64,000 bases of DNA from the NCBI RefSeq assembly GCF_030733685.1, contig NZ_JASHIM010000001.1, positions 310,001 through 374,000 on the forward strand, in the 5' to 3' direction. Positions 35,139-44,759 of this stretch are shown one piece after another (within the stretch, counting starts at the first letter, position 1; each line of letters opens with the position of its first letter). The position numbers and the translations under genes are program-made. Below the pieces are notes generated by a model, which was given only the letters and a program-made list of their open reading frames with translations, was not told where the DNA came from and did not search any database. This DNA is from Roseovarius sp. MMSF_3281 (GTDB taxonomy: Bacteria; Pseudomonadota; Alphaproteobacteria; Rhodobacterales; Rhodobacteraceae).

Positions 35139-36842
35139 TTAGCGCTTCTCGCTCGCCAGACCTTTCCAGATGGCATAGCACATCACCAGCAGAACCAGCG
35201 TGAAGGGCAAGCCGGTCGAAATCACCGCCGATTGCAGCGACGCAAGCCCGCCACCGATCAACAGCACGATCGCAACCGCACCTTCGAAGATGCACCAGAA
35301 CACACGCTGCGACACCGGCGCATCCACTTTACCGCCTGCGGTAATCGTGTCGATCACCAGCGACCCGGAGTCCGAGGACGTCACGAAGAAGACGATCACC
35401 AGGATGATCCCGATCACCGAGGTGATGGTTGCCAGCGGCAGTTGCGACAGCATGTAGAACAGCTTGAGTTCAAGTGCCGCGTTCTTCGCCCCTTCGTAGC
35501 CATCGGCCACGACCTGGTTCAGCGCGGTACCGCCAAAGACGGTCATCCACAGGATGCAGACAGTGGTCGGAATGATCAACACGCAGATCACGAATTCACG
35601 CACCGTACGGCCACGGCTCACGCGGGCGATAAACATGCCCACGAAGGGGGACCAGCTGATCCACCAAGCCCAGTAGAACGAGGTCCAGCCCTGCATGAAG
35701 TTCGTGTCTTCGCGTCCGAACGGGTTCGACAGCGCGACAAGGTTCTGCAAGTAGGCCCAGATGCTGTCAAAGAACAGCGTCAGCAGGAAGATCGGGCCAC
35801 CGACGAGGAACACGAAAACCAGCAGCAGTGCCGCAAGGCCCATGTTGATCTCGGACAGGACCTTCACGCCGCCATCAAGGCCACGCACAACCGACACCAG
35901 CGCCACGGCGGTGATCGCGGAAATCAGGATGACCAGCAGAAGCGGATTGTTCTCAACGCCGCTGTCCTCGCTGTTGCCATAGGTGATGCCCATGAAAGAG
36001 CGTGTGCCTTCCGCCGCATCGCCCGACCCAAAGAGGAACGTCAGCCCCGAGGCCGTCTGCTCGGCGCCAAAGCCCAGCGAGGTCGCCAGGCCGAAAAGCG
36101 TCGCGAAAACGGCCAGCGTGTCGATGATATGGCCGGTCCAGCCCCAGACGCGCTCGCCGAACAGCGGATAGAAGGCCGAGCGCAACGTCAGCGGCAGGCC
36201 CTTGTTATAGCTGAACAGCGCCAGCGCCAGCGCCACGACCGCGTAGATCGCCCAGGGGTGCAGACCCCAGTGGAAGATCGTCGCCGCCATGCCAAGACGT
36301 TGTGCCGCGGCATCGTCGCCCCCGGCTGCGCCCAGCGGGGCCCAGTCGGTCCGCGCGCCGTTTTCCATCGACGTCCCGCCAAGCGAGCTTGAGAAATGGC
36401 TCATCGGCTCGGACACGCCGAAGAACAGCAGGCCGATGCCCATACCGGCCGCGAACAGCATCGCGAACCACCCGATATAGCCATAATCCGGCGAGGCATC
36501 CGCCCCGCCAAGTCGCACACTGCCATAGGGCGTGACGATCAGCAGAAGACAGAAGATGACAAAGACGTTCGCCGCGCTCAGAAAGAACCAGTCAAAGCCC
36601 TTGGTGACAGCCGAAAACAGCCAGCTGAACACGTTACTGGCCTGCTCGGGCAGCGCCAGCGAATAAAATACGAAGATGACGACCGCCAGCCCCGAGATGA
36701 AGAAAACCGGGTTGTGAATGTCCAGTCCGAACGGCCCGATCTTCGCTTCGATATTATCCTGACCGATCTCGTAATCGGTGTCGATGATATCCGCAGGCCC
36801 CTCGGGCGCAGGAATACCCTGATTTGTTGATTCATCGGCCAT
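35139..36842 (-). CDS. BCCT family betaine/choline/carnitine transporter
   Basis: The 567-residue sodium- or proton-coupled transporter has about twelve membrane helices. The family signature is seen in GMGIGLLFFGVSEPMSHF and in the Trp-rich substrate segment FYWAWWISWSPFVGMFIARVSRGRTVREF. An acidic cytoplasmic N-terminus (ADESTNQGIPAPEGPADIIDTD) is followed by the first helix. Betaine, choline, carnitine or DMSP are possible substrates, and the sequence alone does not distinguish them. It ends at a strong terminator and is divergent from lysC. Confidence 0.93.
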   Translation of the reverse strand: MADESTNQGIPAPEGPADIIDTDYEIGQDNIEAKIGPFGLDIHNPVFFISGLAVVIFVFYSLALPEQASNVFSWLFSAVTKGFDWFFLSAANVFVIFCLLLIVTPYGSVRLGGADASPDYGYIGWFAMLFAAGMGIGLLFFGVSEPMSHFSSSLGGTSMENGARTDWAPLGAAGGDDAAAQRLGMAATIFHWGLHPWAIYAVVALALALFSYNKGLPLTLRSAFYPLFGERVWGWTGHIIDTLAVFATLFGLATSLGFGAEQTASGLTFLFGSGDAAEGTRSFMGITYGNSEDSGVENNPLLLVILISAITAVALVSVVRGLDGGVKVLSEINMGLAALLLVFVFLVGGPIFLLTLFFDSIWAYLQNLVALSNPFGREDTNFMQGWTSFYWAWWISWSPFVGMFIARVSRGRTVREFVICVLIIPTTVCILWMTVFGGTALNQVVADGYEGAKNAALELKLFYMLSQLPLATITSVIGIILVIVFFVTSSDSGSLVIDTITAGGKVDAPVSQRVFWCIFEGAVAIVLLIGGGLASLQSAVISTGLPFTLVLLVMCYAIWKGLASEKR

Positions 36843-37195
36843 GAAGGCCCCCCTTAGTTAATTGCCGATCCGCCGCTTGCTCCGCGCCGAGTCCTGTCCG
36901 TCACCCGGTGCCCTGACACGTCTGGCCTATATCGGCGGCTCCCTAGTTACGCGAACGGCACCGCGGATGAGTCCGTTGCTCTTTTCCTTTGAGAGAAGGC
37001 ACAGCCCTGTCCGCTCTCCGTATGTCGAGGGTAACAACCCTTTGCTAGGCAGATCAAGCCGTTGCGGCGCTTTCCACTCGGAAAGCGACCTGTACCTTTA
37101 TCGCAAAGATCGTGAAAACCCCTGCGGCACCTCGCCTATTGCCCTTCCCCGCCAGCCCGCGTAAACCGCGCCAAGATTGCAGCAAGGACGCCCCA
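36843..37195. other. 353-bp divergent intergenic region (BCCT/lysC)
   Basis: I see no gene here. The only clear structure is the hairpin CGCTTTCC-ACTC-GGAAAGCG (37068-37087), in what would be the lysC leader. Promoters in both directions must lie here, but no sigma-70-like pair is convincing. Confidence 0.45.
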
Positions 37196-38434
37196 ATGCC
37201 CGTTCTCGTTATGAAATTCGGCGGCACCTCCGTCGCCACGCTCGACCGAATCCGCCGCGCCGCCAAGCGCGTGGGCGTCGAAGTCGCCAAAGGCTATGAC
37301 GTCATCGTCATCGTCTCGGCCATGTCGGGCGAAACCAACAAGCTTGTGGGCTACGTGGGTGAAACCTCGCCGCTTTACGACGCGCGCGAATACGATGCCG
37401 TGGTGTCATCCGGCGAAAACGTCACCGCCGGGCTGATGGCGCTGACCCTGCAGGAAATGGATGTCCCCGCCCGCAGCTGGCAGGGCTGGCAAGTGCCGCT
37501 ATTGACCACCTCGGCCCATTCCGCCGCCCGGATCGAAGAGATTCCGACGGACAATCTCAATGCCCGGTTCGCCGATGGCATGCGCGTGGCCGTCGTCGCG
37601 GGTTTCCAGGGCATCTCGCCCGAAGGCCGCATTACCACCCTTGGCCGGGGTGGATCGGACACCACCGCCGTGGCCTTCGCCGCCGCCTTCGGCGCCGAAC
37701 GCTGCGATATCTACACCGATGTGGACGGCGTCTATACCACCGACCCCCGCATCGCCGACAAGGCCCGCAAGCTCGACCGCATCGCTTTCGAGGAAATGCT
37801 CGAACTGGCCTCGCTCGGGGCCAAGGTGCTGCAAACCCGGTCGGTCGAACTGGCCATGCGCTATAACGTCAAGCTGCGCGTTCTCAGCAGCTTCGAAGAA
37901 CAATCAGACGACGCAGGAACGCTGGTCTGCGCCGAGGAGGAAATCGTGGAATCAAATGTTGTAAACGGCATCGCCTATTCCCGCGACGAGGCGAAAATGA
38001 CCCTGATCTCCGTCGCCGACCGCCCCGGTATCGCCGCCGCCATCTTCGGGCCGCTCTCGGATGCCGGCGTCAACGTCGATATGATCATTCAGAACATCTC
38101 GGAAGAAGGCCGCACCGACATGACCTTCTCCTGCCCCATCGATCAGGTGGCGCGCGCCGAGAAATCCCTGTCCGAGGCCAAGGACCGCGGCGAAATCAAC
38201 TATCATGACCTCGTGGCCGACACCAACGTGGCCAAGGTTTCCGCCGTCGGCATCGGCATGCGCAGCCAGTCGGGTGTCGCCGCCAAGATGTTCCAGACGC
38301 TGCGCGACGAGGGTGTGAACATCAAGGTCATTGCAACCTCCGAGATAAAAATTTCCGTCCTGATCGACCGGAAATACATGGAACTCGCCGTCCAATCGCT
38401 GCATGATGCCTTCGAGTTGGACAAAGTAACCTGA
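37196..38434 (+). CDS. lysC: Aspartate kinase
   Basis: The start at 37196 is set by AAGGA eight bases upstream and by the N-terminus PVLVMKFGGTSVAT, giving 412 residues. The kinase domain includes KFGGTS, SSGENVTAGLMAL and GRGGSDTTAVAFAAAFGAERCDIYTDVDGVYTTDPR. Two ACT domains follow (about 265-405), which mediate lysine/threonine feedback. The enzyme phosphorylates aspartate at the head of the lysine, threonine and methionine pathways. A short inverted repeat, AACCCGT/ACGGGTT (38434-38462), lies at its end before ptsP. Confidence 0.95.
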   Translation: MPVLVMKFGGTSVATLDRIRRAAKRVGVEVAKGYDVIVIVSAMSGETNKLVGYVGETSPLYDAREYDAVVSSGENVTAGLMALTLQEMDVPARSWQGWQVPLLTTSAHSAARIEEIPTDNLNARFADGMRVAVVAGFQGISPEGRITTLGRGGSDTTAVAFAAAFGAERCDIYTDVDGVYTTDPRIADKARKLDRIAFEEMLELASLGAKVLQTRSVELAMRYNVKLRVLSSFEEQSDDAGTLVCAEEEIVESNVVNGIAYSRDEAKMTLISVADRPGIAAAIFGPLSDAGVNVDMIIQNISEEGRTDMTFSCPIDQVARAEKSLSEAKDRGEINYHDLVADTNVAKVSAVGIGMRSQSGVAAKMFQTLRDEGVNIKVIATSEIKISVLIDRKYMELAVQSLHDAFELDKVT

Positions 38435-38504
38435 ACCCGTCACCCTGAAACGCGAACGGGTTTGGGGCCGGAAAGAACGAGGGCCAGTCGCGGCGCGGGC
38501 AAGG

Positions 38505-40748
38505 ATGACGCAAGAGCACCAAACAGACAGCCGCCAGATGCTGGGCCGCCTGCGCAGCGTCATGGCCGAAGATGCCGCCGGTCAGCAACGGCTTGACCGG
38601 ATCACCACGCTTATCGCCGAGGAAATGAAGACCGAGGTTTGCTCGATCTATCTTTTCCGCGATGAAGACACGCTTGAACTCTGCGCCACCGAAGGCCTCA
38701 ATCCCGGGGCCGTGCACGAAACCCGCATGCGTCTTGGTGAAGGTCTGGTCGGTCGCGTCGCCCGCACGGGCAAGATCATCAACACCGACGATGCCCCCGG
38801 CGCGCGCGGCTTCCGCTACATGCCCGAAACCGGGGAAGAAGCCTATTCCGCCTTCCTTGGCGTGCCCATTCAGCGGCTTGGCGAAATGCTGGGCGTTCTG
38901 GTCGTGCAATCCAAGGACAAGCGCGACTTTTCCGAAGACGAGATCTATGCCGTCGAAGTGGTCGCCATGGTCATCGCCGAAATGGCCGAACTGGGGGCCT
39001 TCGTGGGCGAAGGTGCGGCCATGTCCGCGCGCCACCAACAGCCCGTGCTGTTTCGCGGCACCTCGGCACAGGAAGGCGCGGCCCAAGGCCATGTCTGGCT
39101 GCATGAACCGCGCGTTGTCGTCACCAACCCCATTGCCGAAGACCCCCACCGCGAACGCGACCGGCTAAGCGAGGCCGTCGAAGAACTGCGCGTCGGTGTC
39201 GACAGGATGCTGTCGACCGCCAAATCGGGCGACAAGGAACAGCTCCAGGTTCTCGAAGCCTACAGGATGTTCGCCAATTCCAAGGGCTGGATGCGCCGCA
39301 TGGAAGAGGACATCGCCCGCGGCCTGTCGGCCGAGGCCGCCGTGGAAAAGGAACAATCCACCGCCCGCGCCCGCATGGGTCAGGTCACCGATCCCTACCT
39401 GCGCGAACGGCTGCACGATCTGGATGACCTCTCCAACCGGTTGCTGCGTATCCTGACCGGCCAAGGCAGTGAAACCGGCGCCGACATGCCCGCCGATCCC
39501 ATCCTGATCGCGCGCAATATCGGGCCTGCCGAGTTGCTGGATTATGGCCGTGGCCTCAAGGGTATCGTGCTCGAAGAAGGCTCGGTCGGCTCACATGCCG
39601 CGATCGTGGCACGCGCCTTGGCGATTCCGCTGGTGATCCATGCAAACCGCATCACGAACGAGGCGCTGAATGGCGATCACATCCTTGTTGACGGGGAACA
39701 GGGCATCGTCCACCTGCGCCCCGACGATACCGTGGTCGGCGCCTTCCGTGACAAGATGGCGATGCAAGCCAAGGCACAGGAACGCTATGCCTCGATCCGC
39801 GATAAACCCGCCGAAACCCTCTGTGGTCAGCATATCTCACTGACCATGAACGCGGGCCTGATGGCCGACCTGCCCAGCCTCGAAAGCTCCGGGGCCGAGG
39901 GCGTGGGCTTGTTCCGGACCGAGTTGCAGTTTCTGATCCGCAATCACATGCCCAAGCGCGCCGAACTGAGCGAGCTTTACGCCCGCGTCATGGATGCCGC
40001 CAAAGGCAAGCGCGTGGTGTTTCGAACGCTGGATATCGGCTCAGACAAGGTCTTGCCCTACATGAAGGCCGTGGATGAACCCAACCCTGCGCTTGGCTGG
40101 CGCGCGGTGCGGGTGGCGCTTGACAAACCCGGCGTCATGCGGATGCAGCTACAGGCGCTTGTGCGCGCCGCCGCCGGGCGGCCCCTTTCGATCATGTTTC
40201 CCTTCATCGCGCAGCGCGAGGAATATTTCGCGGCCCGCGCCGAGATGGACAAGGCGCTTGAACGCGAACGCATCCTTGGCCATCCCCTGCCCGAGCACCT
40301 TGAACTGGGTGCGATGCTGGAAACGCCGTCGCTCGCCTATGCCTCGGACAGTTTTTACGAGGCCGTGGATTTCCTTTCCATCGGCGGCAATGACCTCAAG
40401 CAGTTTTTCTTCGCCGCCGACCGCGAGAACGAACTGGTCCGCAAACGCTATGACACCCTGAACGTGTCCTTTCTTGGTTTCATCGAACACATCGTTGACC
40501 GCTGCGCGGCCACCAATACCCCGCTCAGTTTCTGTGGCGAGGATGCAGGCCGCCCGATCGAGGCCGCCTGTTTCGCCGCCATTGGCCTCGAAAGCCTGTC
40601 GATGCGCCCGGCCTCCATCGGCCCGGTGAAATCCATCCTACGCCGGACCAACCTGATCGAGCTGCGCAACGTGATCGACCGCGCACGCGATGAAGGCGCC
40701 CAATCTGTCCGTCCGGCGGTGATGGATTACCTGCGCGGCAAGCTCTGA
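38505..40748 (+). CDS. ptsP: Phosphoenolpyruvate-protein phosphotransferase PtsP (EI-Ntr)
   Basis: The 747-residue protein has an N-terminal GAF domain (about 20-160) followed by the enzyme I modules. The phosphohistidine lies in EGSVGSHAAIVARALAIPLV. The PEP-binding barrel shows GVGLFRTELQFL, RTLDIGSDK, LGAMLETPS, IGGNDLKQFFFAADREN and the catalytic LSFCGEDAGRP. It starts the nitrogen phosphotransferase relay (PtsP to NPr to EIIA-Ntr), which acts in regulation rather than sugar uptake. Its location 70 bases after lysC is conserved in many alphaproteobacteria. Confidence 0.95.
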   Translation: MTQEHQTDSRQMLGRLRSVMAEDAAGQQRLDRITTLIAEEMKTEVCSIYLFRDEDTLELCATEGLNPGAVHETRMRLGEGLVGRVARTGKIINTDDAPGARGFRYMPETGEEAYSAFLGVPIQRLGEMLGVLVVQSKDKRDFSEDEIYAVEVVAMVIAEMAELGAFVGEGAAMSARHQQPVLFRGTSAQEGAAQGHVWLHEPRVVVTNPIAEDPHRERDRLSEAVEELRVGVDRMLSTAKSGDKEQLQVLEAYRMFANSKGWMRRMEEDIARGLSAEAAVEKEQSTARARMGQVTDPYLRERLHDLDDLSNRLLRILTGQGSETGADMPADPILIARNIGPAELLDYGRGLKGIVLEEGSVGSHAAIVARALAIPLVIHANRITNEALNGDHILVDGEQGIVHLRPDDTVVGAFRDKMAMQAKAQERYASIRDKPAETLCGQHISLTMNAGLMADLPSLESSGAEGVGLFRTELQFLIRNHMPKRAELSELYARVMDAAKGKRVVFRTLDIGSDKVLPYMKAVDEPNPALGWRAVRVALDKPGVMRMQLQALVRAAAGRPLSIMFPFIAQREEYFAARAEMDKALERERILGHPLPEHLELGAMLETPSLAYASDSFYEAVDFLSIGGNDLKQFFFAADRENELVRKRYDTLNVSFLGFIEHIVDRCAATNTPLSFCGEDAGRPIEAACFAAIGLESLSMRPASIGPVKSILRRTNLIELRNVIDRARDEGAQSVRPAVMDYLRGKL

Positions 40749-40757
40749 TCCGGGGCG

Positions 40758-40840
40758 TTTCGTACGACTCGTACGAAAGTTTCGCGCCCGCTATGGATTT
40801 TCGTACGAAATACGGGGGGCAAGCGTACGACTCGTACGAA
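40758..40840. promoter_or_regulatory. Array of three TCGTACGA palindromes upstream of the tmRNA promoter
   Basis: Site 1 (40758-40778) has perfect 10-base arms TTTCGTACGA / TCGTACGAAA around a central C. Site 2 (40799-40810) is the 12-base palindrome TTTCGTACGAAA. Site 3 (40824-40841) repeats CGTACGA-C-TCGTACG with the right AAA flank but not the left TTT. They lie 20 to 105 bases before the ssrA -35 element and just after ptsP. They look like binding sites for a dimeric regulator. The regulator is unknown. Confidence 0.6.
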
Positions 40841-40860
40841 ATTTTTGCCCTCTCTTCCCT

Positions 40861-40888
40861 TTGCAAACGCCCCCGATTTGCCTATATC
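40861..40888 (+). promoter_or_regulatory. Predicted ssrA promoter
   Basis: TTGCAA (40861-40866) and TATATC (40883-40888) are 16 bases apart and resemble sigma-70 -35/-10 elements. The start would be near 40894, just ahead of the tmRNA acceptor piece. Confidence 0.55.
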
Positions 40889-40893
40889 TGGTG

Positions 40894-41215
40894 TGTTCCC
40901 TTGGGAACTATGGACATAAACGCGCTCGTAATAAGCGGATCGGACCCGGGGGCGGTACCCGGCGGCTCCACCAAAAAAGCCTTTCGTTGGAGGTGGTTAG
41001 GGGGCCGAAACAGGATCGACGAACGTCTAAAGGGGTTAGCTTTGTCCCGGTGAGATACCACCGTTATCGGTTCGCTAAAGCATAATTGCCAACGACAATC
41101 GTGCTCCGGTCGCCGTTGCTGCGTAAGCGGTAACAAGACCGAAATCTAAGCCCAGCCCTCTAGCAAGGTCTGGCGGGGTTCGCAGGCACCTGGCAACAGA
41201 AGCCTGCACTTCTTA
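40894..41215 (+). ncRNA. ssrA: Circularly permuted two-piece tmRNA
   Basis: The acceptor piece ends CGGCTCC-A-CCA (40967-40973), and the coding piece starts with GGGGCCG (41001-41007), which pairs with it as a 7-bp acceptor stem. The intervening segment 40974-41000 would be removed, as in other alphaproteobacteria. The D-loop region GGATCGACG follows. The tag reading frame at 41088-41126 encodes ANDNRAPVAVAA then TAA. A hairpin, GCAGGC...GCCTGC, near 41183-41208 probably ends transcription. The RNA rescues stalled ribosomes and tags the product for proteolysis. The exact 5' and 3' ends are estimates. Confidence 0.93.
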
Positions 41216-41297
41216 CCATAACACCCTGATATTGCTAAATTTTTATGACGTCGCGCAAAAGCCTTGCGCGAATCCTGAAGGGCGTTATCACCCTTTT

Positions 41298-42545
41298 ATG
41301 CGACCCTCCTACGGTGATCTTTTCCGGGTCTTCGGACGTATCGGCCTGCTGTCTTTCGGCGGGCCAGCCGCGCAAATCGCGCTGATGCACACAGAGTTGG
41401 TAGATCGCCATAAGTGGTTGAAAGAAAACCAGTTTCTTGGCGCCCTGTCCTTCTGCATGCTGCTTCCCGGCCCCGAGGCCATGCAACTGGCCACCTACGC
41501 CGGCTGGCGCCTGCGCGGCACCTTGGGCGGCCTCATCGCCGGAGGTCTTTTCGTCCTACCCGGTGCAATTGTCATTCTCGTCCTCGCCATGGGGTATTCC
41601 GCTTTCGGGCAAGTCCCTGTTATCCAAGCACTTTTTACCGGCATCAAGGCGACCGTGGTGGTGATCGTCATCCAGGCACTCCTGTCGCTGTCCCGCCGTG
41701 CGCTCAAAGGCTGGGACAGTTGGGCACTTGCCGGTTTGGGTTTCACCGCGATGTTCTTCCTTTCGGTTCCTTTTCCCGTCATTATCGCCATAGCCGCGCT
41801 TTGGGGCGTTGTCATGCGGCCCGAATTCGACGCGCAAAAACGTGAAGATCACAATGTAACCAGTTATATTAAAACAGTAAAAACCGCCCTGATATGGATC
41901 GCCATATGGGCCGCGCCTGTCTTTTTGGCATGGGCCTCGGGGGCCAGTTTCCTAACCGAGGTCGCGCTTTTCTTTTCAAAGCTCGCGGTCGTCACCTTCG
42001 GAGGTGCCTACGCCGTTCTGGCCTACATGACCCAAGCCGTCGTCGAAACCCACGGCTGGCTTACCACACCTCAAATGATCGACGCCTTGGGCCTTGCCGA
42101 AACAACCCCCGGCCCGCTGATCCTTGTCACGCAATTCGTCGGCCACCTCGCGGGGTACCAAGAAGGTGGCGTGACGCTGGCACTCCTGGCGGGTGTCATG
42201 ACCCTCTGGGTTACCTTTACCCCTTGTTTTCTTTGGATATTTATCGGCGCGCCTTACATCGAAACCTTGTTGTCGCGCCCACGTCTCAAGGGCGCCTTGA
42301 CCTCCATATCGGCGGCCGTGGTCGGTGTAATCCTCAATTTGTCGGTCTGGTTCGCGCTGCATGTCATCTTTGCCGAGGTTCAAACCACGGCCCTTGGCCC
42401 TACCCCCACCCTCGGCAGTTTCAACGCCCTGTCTGCCGCTTTTGTCGGCGTTGCGGCTTTGCTTCTTTTGGGCCTGAGGATGTCCATGATCCTTGCCCTG
42501 ACGCTCATGGCCATCCTCGCCGGTGGTCTTCACATCCTGATGTAA
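41298..42545 (+). CDS. chrA: Chromate efflux transporter ChrA
   Basis: ATG 41298 is chosen because the conserved N-terminus starts there (SYGDLFRVFGRIGLLSFGGPAAQIALMH), giving 415 residues. It has two homologous CHR halves; the second is marked by FFSKLAVVTFGGAYAVLAYMTQAVVE and GLAETTPGPLILVTQFVGHLAGY. About ten membrane helices are visible. Long-chain ChrA proteins export chromate. No chrB regulator gene is adjacent. It lies between ssrA and sspB with no obvious functional link to either. Confidence 0.92.
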   Translation: MRPSYGDLFRVFGRIGLLSFGGPAAQIALMHTELVDRHKWLKENQFLGALSFCMLLPGPEAMQLATYAGWRLRGTLGGLIAGGLFVLPGAIVILVLAMGYSAFGQVPVIQALFTGIKATVVVIVIQALLSLSRRALKGWDSWALAGLGFTAMFFLSVPFPVIIAIAALWGVVMRPEFDAQKREDHNVTSYIKTVKTALIWIAIWAAPVFLAWASGASFLTEVALFFSKLAVVTFGGAYAVLAYMTQAVVETHGWLTTPQMIDALGLAETTPGPLILVTQFVGHLAGYQEGGVTLALLAGVMTLWVTFTPCFLWIFIGAPYIETLLSRPRLKGALTSISAAVVGVILNLSVWFALHVIFAEVQTTALGPTPTLGSFNALSAAFVGVAALLLLGLRMSMILALTLMAILAGGLHILM

Positions 42546-42617
42546 GGAACCTGCGCCAGAGGCCTTTTGTTTTGCCTCGAATCCCCTATGCTTAGCCAAA
42601 AAGTAACGGGGCGAAGA

Positions 42618-43085
42618 ATGTCTGAAACGATTGACTATGGAAAATTGATGCATCGGGCCATGCGCGGCCTGATTCAGGAGGTTCTTTCGGACGTTCGGGA
42701 TAACGGCCTTCCCGGCGCGCACCATTTCTTTATCACGTTCGATACCACCCACCCCGACGTACAGATCGCGGATTGGCTGCATGATCGCTATCCCTCTGAA
42801 ATGACTGTCGTAATGCAGCATTGGTTTGATGACCTCGAGGTCACCGATGAGGGATTCTCAGTCACCCTGAACTTCGGCGATGCGCCTGAACACCTTTACG
42901 TGCCCTATGATGCGATCCAGACGTTCGTTGACCCGTCGGTCGAGTTCGGTCTCCGGTTTGAAACGCAGGACGAGGACGAACCGACAGATCCCACCGACGA
43001 CGGTCACGACGAAGAAGAAATGTCTGAGATCCCCGAAGATCATACCGATGCCGAAGTCGTCAGCCTGGATAGCTTCCGCAAGTAG
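42618..43085 (+). CDS. sspB: ClpXP adaptor SspB, alpha type
   Basis: The 155-residue protein starts at ATG 42618, with GGGGCGAAG upstream. The substrate-binding domain occupies residues 1-110 (MHRAMRGLIQEVLSDVRDNGLPGAHHFFITFDT, PSEMTVVMQHWFDDLEV, LYVPYDAIQTFVDPSVEFGL). An acidic linker follows, ending in a short ClpX-docking tail (AEVVSLDSFRK). It recognises the N-terminal part of tmRNA tags (here ANDN) and hands tagged proteins to ClpXP. Its location 1.4 kb from ssrA pairs tag and adaptor. The length fits the short alphaproteobacterial family. Confidence 0.93.
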   Translation: MSETIDYGKLMHRAMRGLIQEVLSDVRDNGLPGAHHFFITFDTTHPDVQIADWLHDRYPSEMTVVMQHWFDDLEVTDEGFSVTLNFGDAPEHLYVPYDAIQTFVDPSVEFGLRFETQDEDEPTDPTDDGHDEEEMSEIPEDHTDAEVVSLDSFRK

Positions 43086-43179
43086 CGCAACATCGCAGCA
43101 CTGTATTCTACGGTATACATTGTTGATCTTTCCGGCGGGTCAGGTATGACAGGATCAACCGATACGCAGGAGATCCACA

Positions 43180-44574
43180 ATGACCGCAACCCGCATCGAA
43201 ACCGATAGCTTCGGCCCCTTGGACGTGCCCGCAGACAAGTACTGGGGCGCGCAAACCCAACGTTCCTTGATGAATTTCCCGATTGGCTGGGAACAACAAC
43301 CCGTCGCCGTCGTGCGCGCGCTGGGCGTAATCAAGAAGGCCTGTGCGCAGGCCAACAAGGAACTGGGCAACCTTGACCCGAAACTGGCCGATGCCATCAT
43401 TCAGGCCGCGGGTGAGGTGTTCGAGGGCAAGTTCGATGACAATTTCCCGCTGGTCGTCTGGCAAACCGGATCCGGCACGCAGTCGAACATGAACTCGAAC
43501 GAAGTGATCGCCAACCGTGCGATCGAGATCCTAGGCGGCGAGATCGGGACGAAAGACCCCGTGCACCCCAACGATCACTGCAATATGGGGCAGTCGTCGA
43601 ACGACACTTTCCCGACAGCGATGCACATTGCCGCAGCGATGAGCGTCCATGACGTTCTGCTTCCCGGCCTTGAGAAACTGGCCGCGTCACTGGAAGAAAA
43701 ATCAAAAAAATTCAAAGACATAATCAAGATTGGCCGAACCCACACGCAGGATGCAACGCCGCTGACCCTGGGGCAAGAGTTTTCGGGTTATGCCCATCAA
43801 GTCCGCCAAGGGATCGCGCGGGTGAAGGCCGCGCTGCCGGCGATTTACGAGTTGGCGCAAGGGGGCACGGCTGTTGGGACTGGCCTGAACACGCAAAAGG
43901 GCTGGGGTGAGATGGTTGCGGCCAATATGGCCGAGGTCACGGGCCTGCCGTTTGTGACCGCGCCCAACAAGTTCGAGGCTTTGGCTGCGCATGACGCGAT
44001 GGTGTTCATGTCCGGTGCGATCGCCACCGTGGCCGGTAGCTGCTATAAAATTGCCAATGATATCAGGTTCTTGGGCAGCGGCCCTCGTTCGGGCCTTGGG
44101 GAATTGATCCTGCCCGAGAACGAGCCGGGTAGCTCGATCATGCCGGGCAAGGTGAATCCGACGCAGGCCGAGGCGCTGACCCAGGTGGCGGCGCATGTCA
44201 TTGGCAACGACGCGGCGATCAAGTTTGCCGGGTCGCAGGGGCATTTCGAACTGAATGTCTACAACCCAATGATGTCCTATAACCTGTTGCAATCTATACA
44301 ACTTTTGGGTGACGCGGCGGATAGTTTCACCGAGCGGATGCTCAATGGGGTGCAGGCCAACGAAGCGCGGATTGAAAAACTGATGCGCGAGAGCCTGATG
44401 TTGGTCACCGCCTTGGCCCCGACCATCGGGTATGACAATGCCACGAAGGTTGCCAAGACCGCGCACAAGAACGGCACGACACTTAAAGAAGAGGCTGTAA
44501 ACCTCGGATTTGTCGACGAAAAAACCTTTGACGAGGTTGTTCGCCCTGAACAGATGATCGGGCCGAAGGACTAA
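43180..44574 (+). CDS. fumC: Class II fumarate hydratase
   Basis: The 464-residue iron-independent fumarase interconverts fumarate and malate in the citric acid cycle. The family signature [17 protein letters not shown] is present, as are [19 protein letters not shown], the active-site region [14 protein letters not shown] and [26 protein letters not shown] precedes the ATG. The gene is followed five bases later by DUF4169 and a ribbon-helix-helix gene, probably as one transcript. Confidence 0.96.
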   Translation: MTATRIETDSFGPLDVPADKYWGAQTQRSLMNFPIGWEQQPVAVVRALGVIKKACAQANKELGNLDPKLADAIIQAAGEVFEGKFDDNFPLVVWQTGSGTQSNMNSNEVIANRAIEILGGEIGTKDPVHPNDHCNMGQSSNDTFPTAMHIAAAMSVHDVLLPGLEKLAASLEEKSKKFKDIIKIGRTHTQDATPLTLGQEFSGYAHQVRQGIARVKAALPAIYELAQGGTAVGTGLNTQKGWGEMVAANMAEVTGLPFVTAPNKFEALAAHDAMVFMSGAIATVAGSCYKIANDIRFLGSGPRSGLGELILPENEPGSSIMPGKVNPTQAEALTQVAAHVIGNDAAIKFAGSQGHFELNVYNPMMSYNLLQSIQLLGDAADSFTERMLNGVQANEARIEKLMRESLMLVTALAPTIGYDNATKVAKTAHKNGTTLKEEAVNLGFVDEKTFDEVVRPEQMIGPKD

Positions 44575-44579
44575 GGAAA

Positions 44580-44759
44580 ATGTCGAAACCGGTGAACCTG
44601 AAGCGGTTTCGCAAGGAAAAGGCCCGGGCGGAAAAACGCGCCCGGGCCGATGAAAACGCGGTCAAGCATGGCCGGACGAAAGCCCAGAGAGAAATTGAAA
44701 AAACGCGCAATACCAAGGGCTTGTCCGACCTTTCTAATCATGAGCGAGACAAGGAATGA
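44580..44759 (+). CDS. DUF4169 family small basic protein
   Basis: This 59-residue protein is very basic and charged. It begins MSKPVNLKRFRKEKARAEKR and ends SNHERDKE, and is expected to be helical. It lies five bases after the fumC stop, with AAGGAAA immediately before the ATG. Its TGA overlaps the ATG of the next gene (ATGA). The pairing of this family with a ribbon-helix-helix protein behind fumC recurs in Rhodobacteraceae as far as I know. The function is unknown. Confidence 0.85.
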   Translation: MSKPVNLKRFRKEKARAEKRARADENAVKHGRTKAQREIEKTRNTKGLSDLSNHERDKE

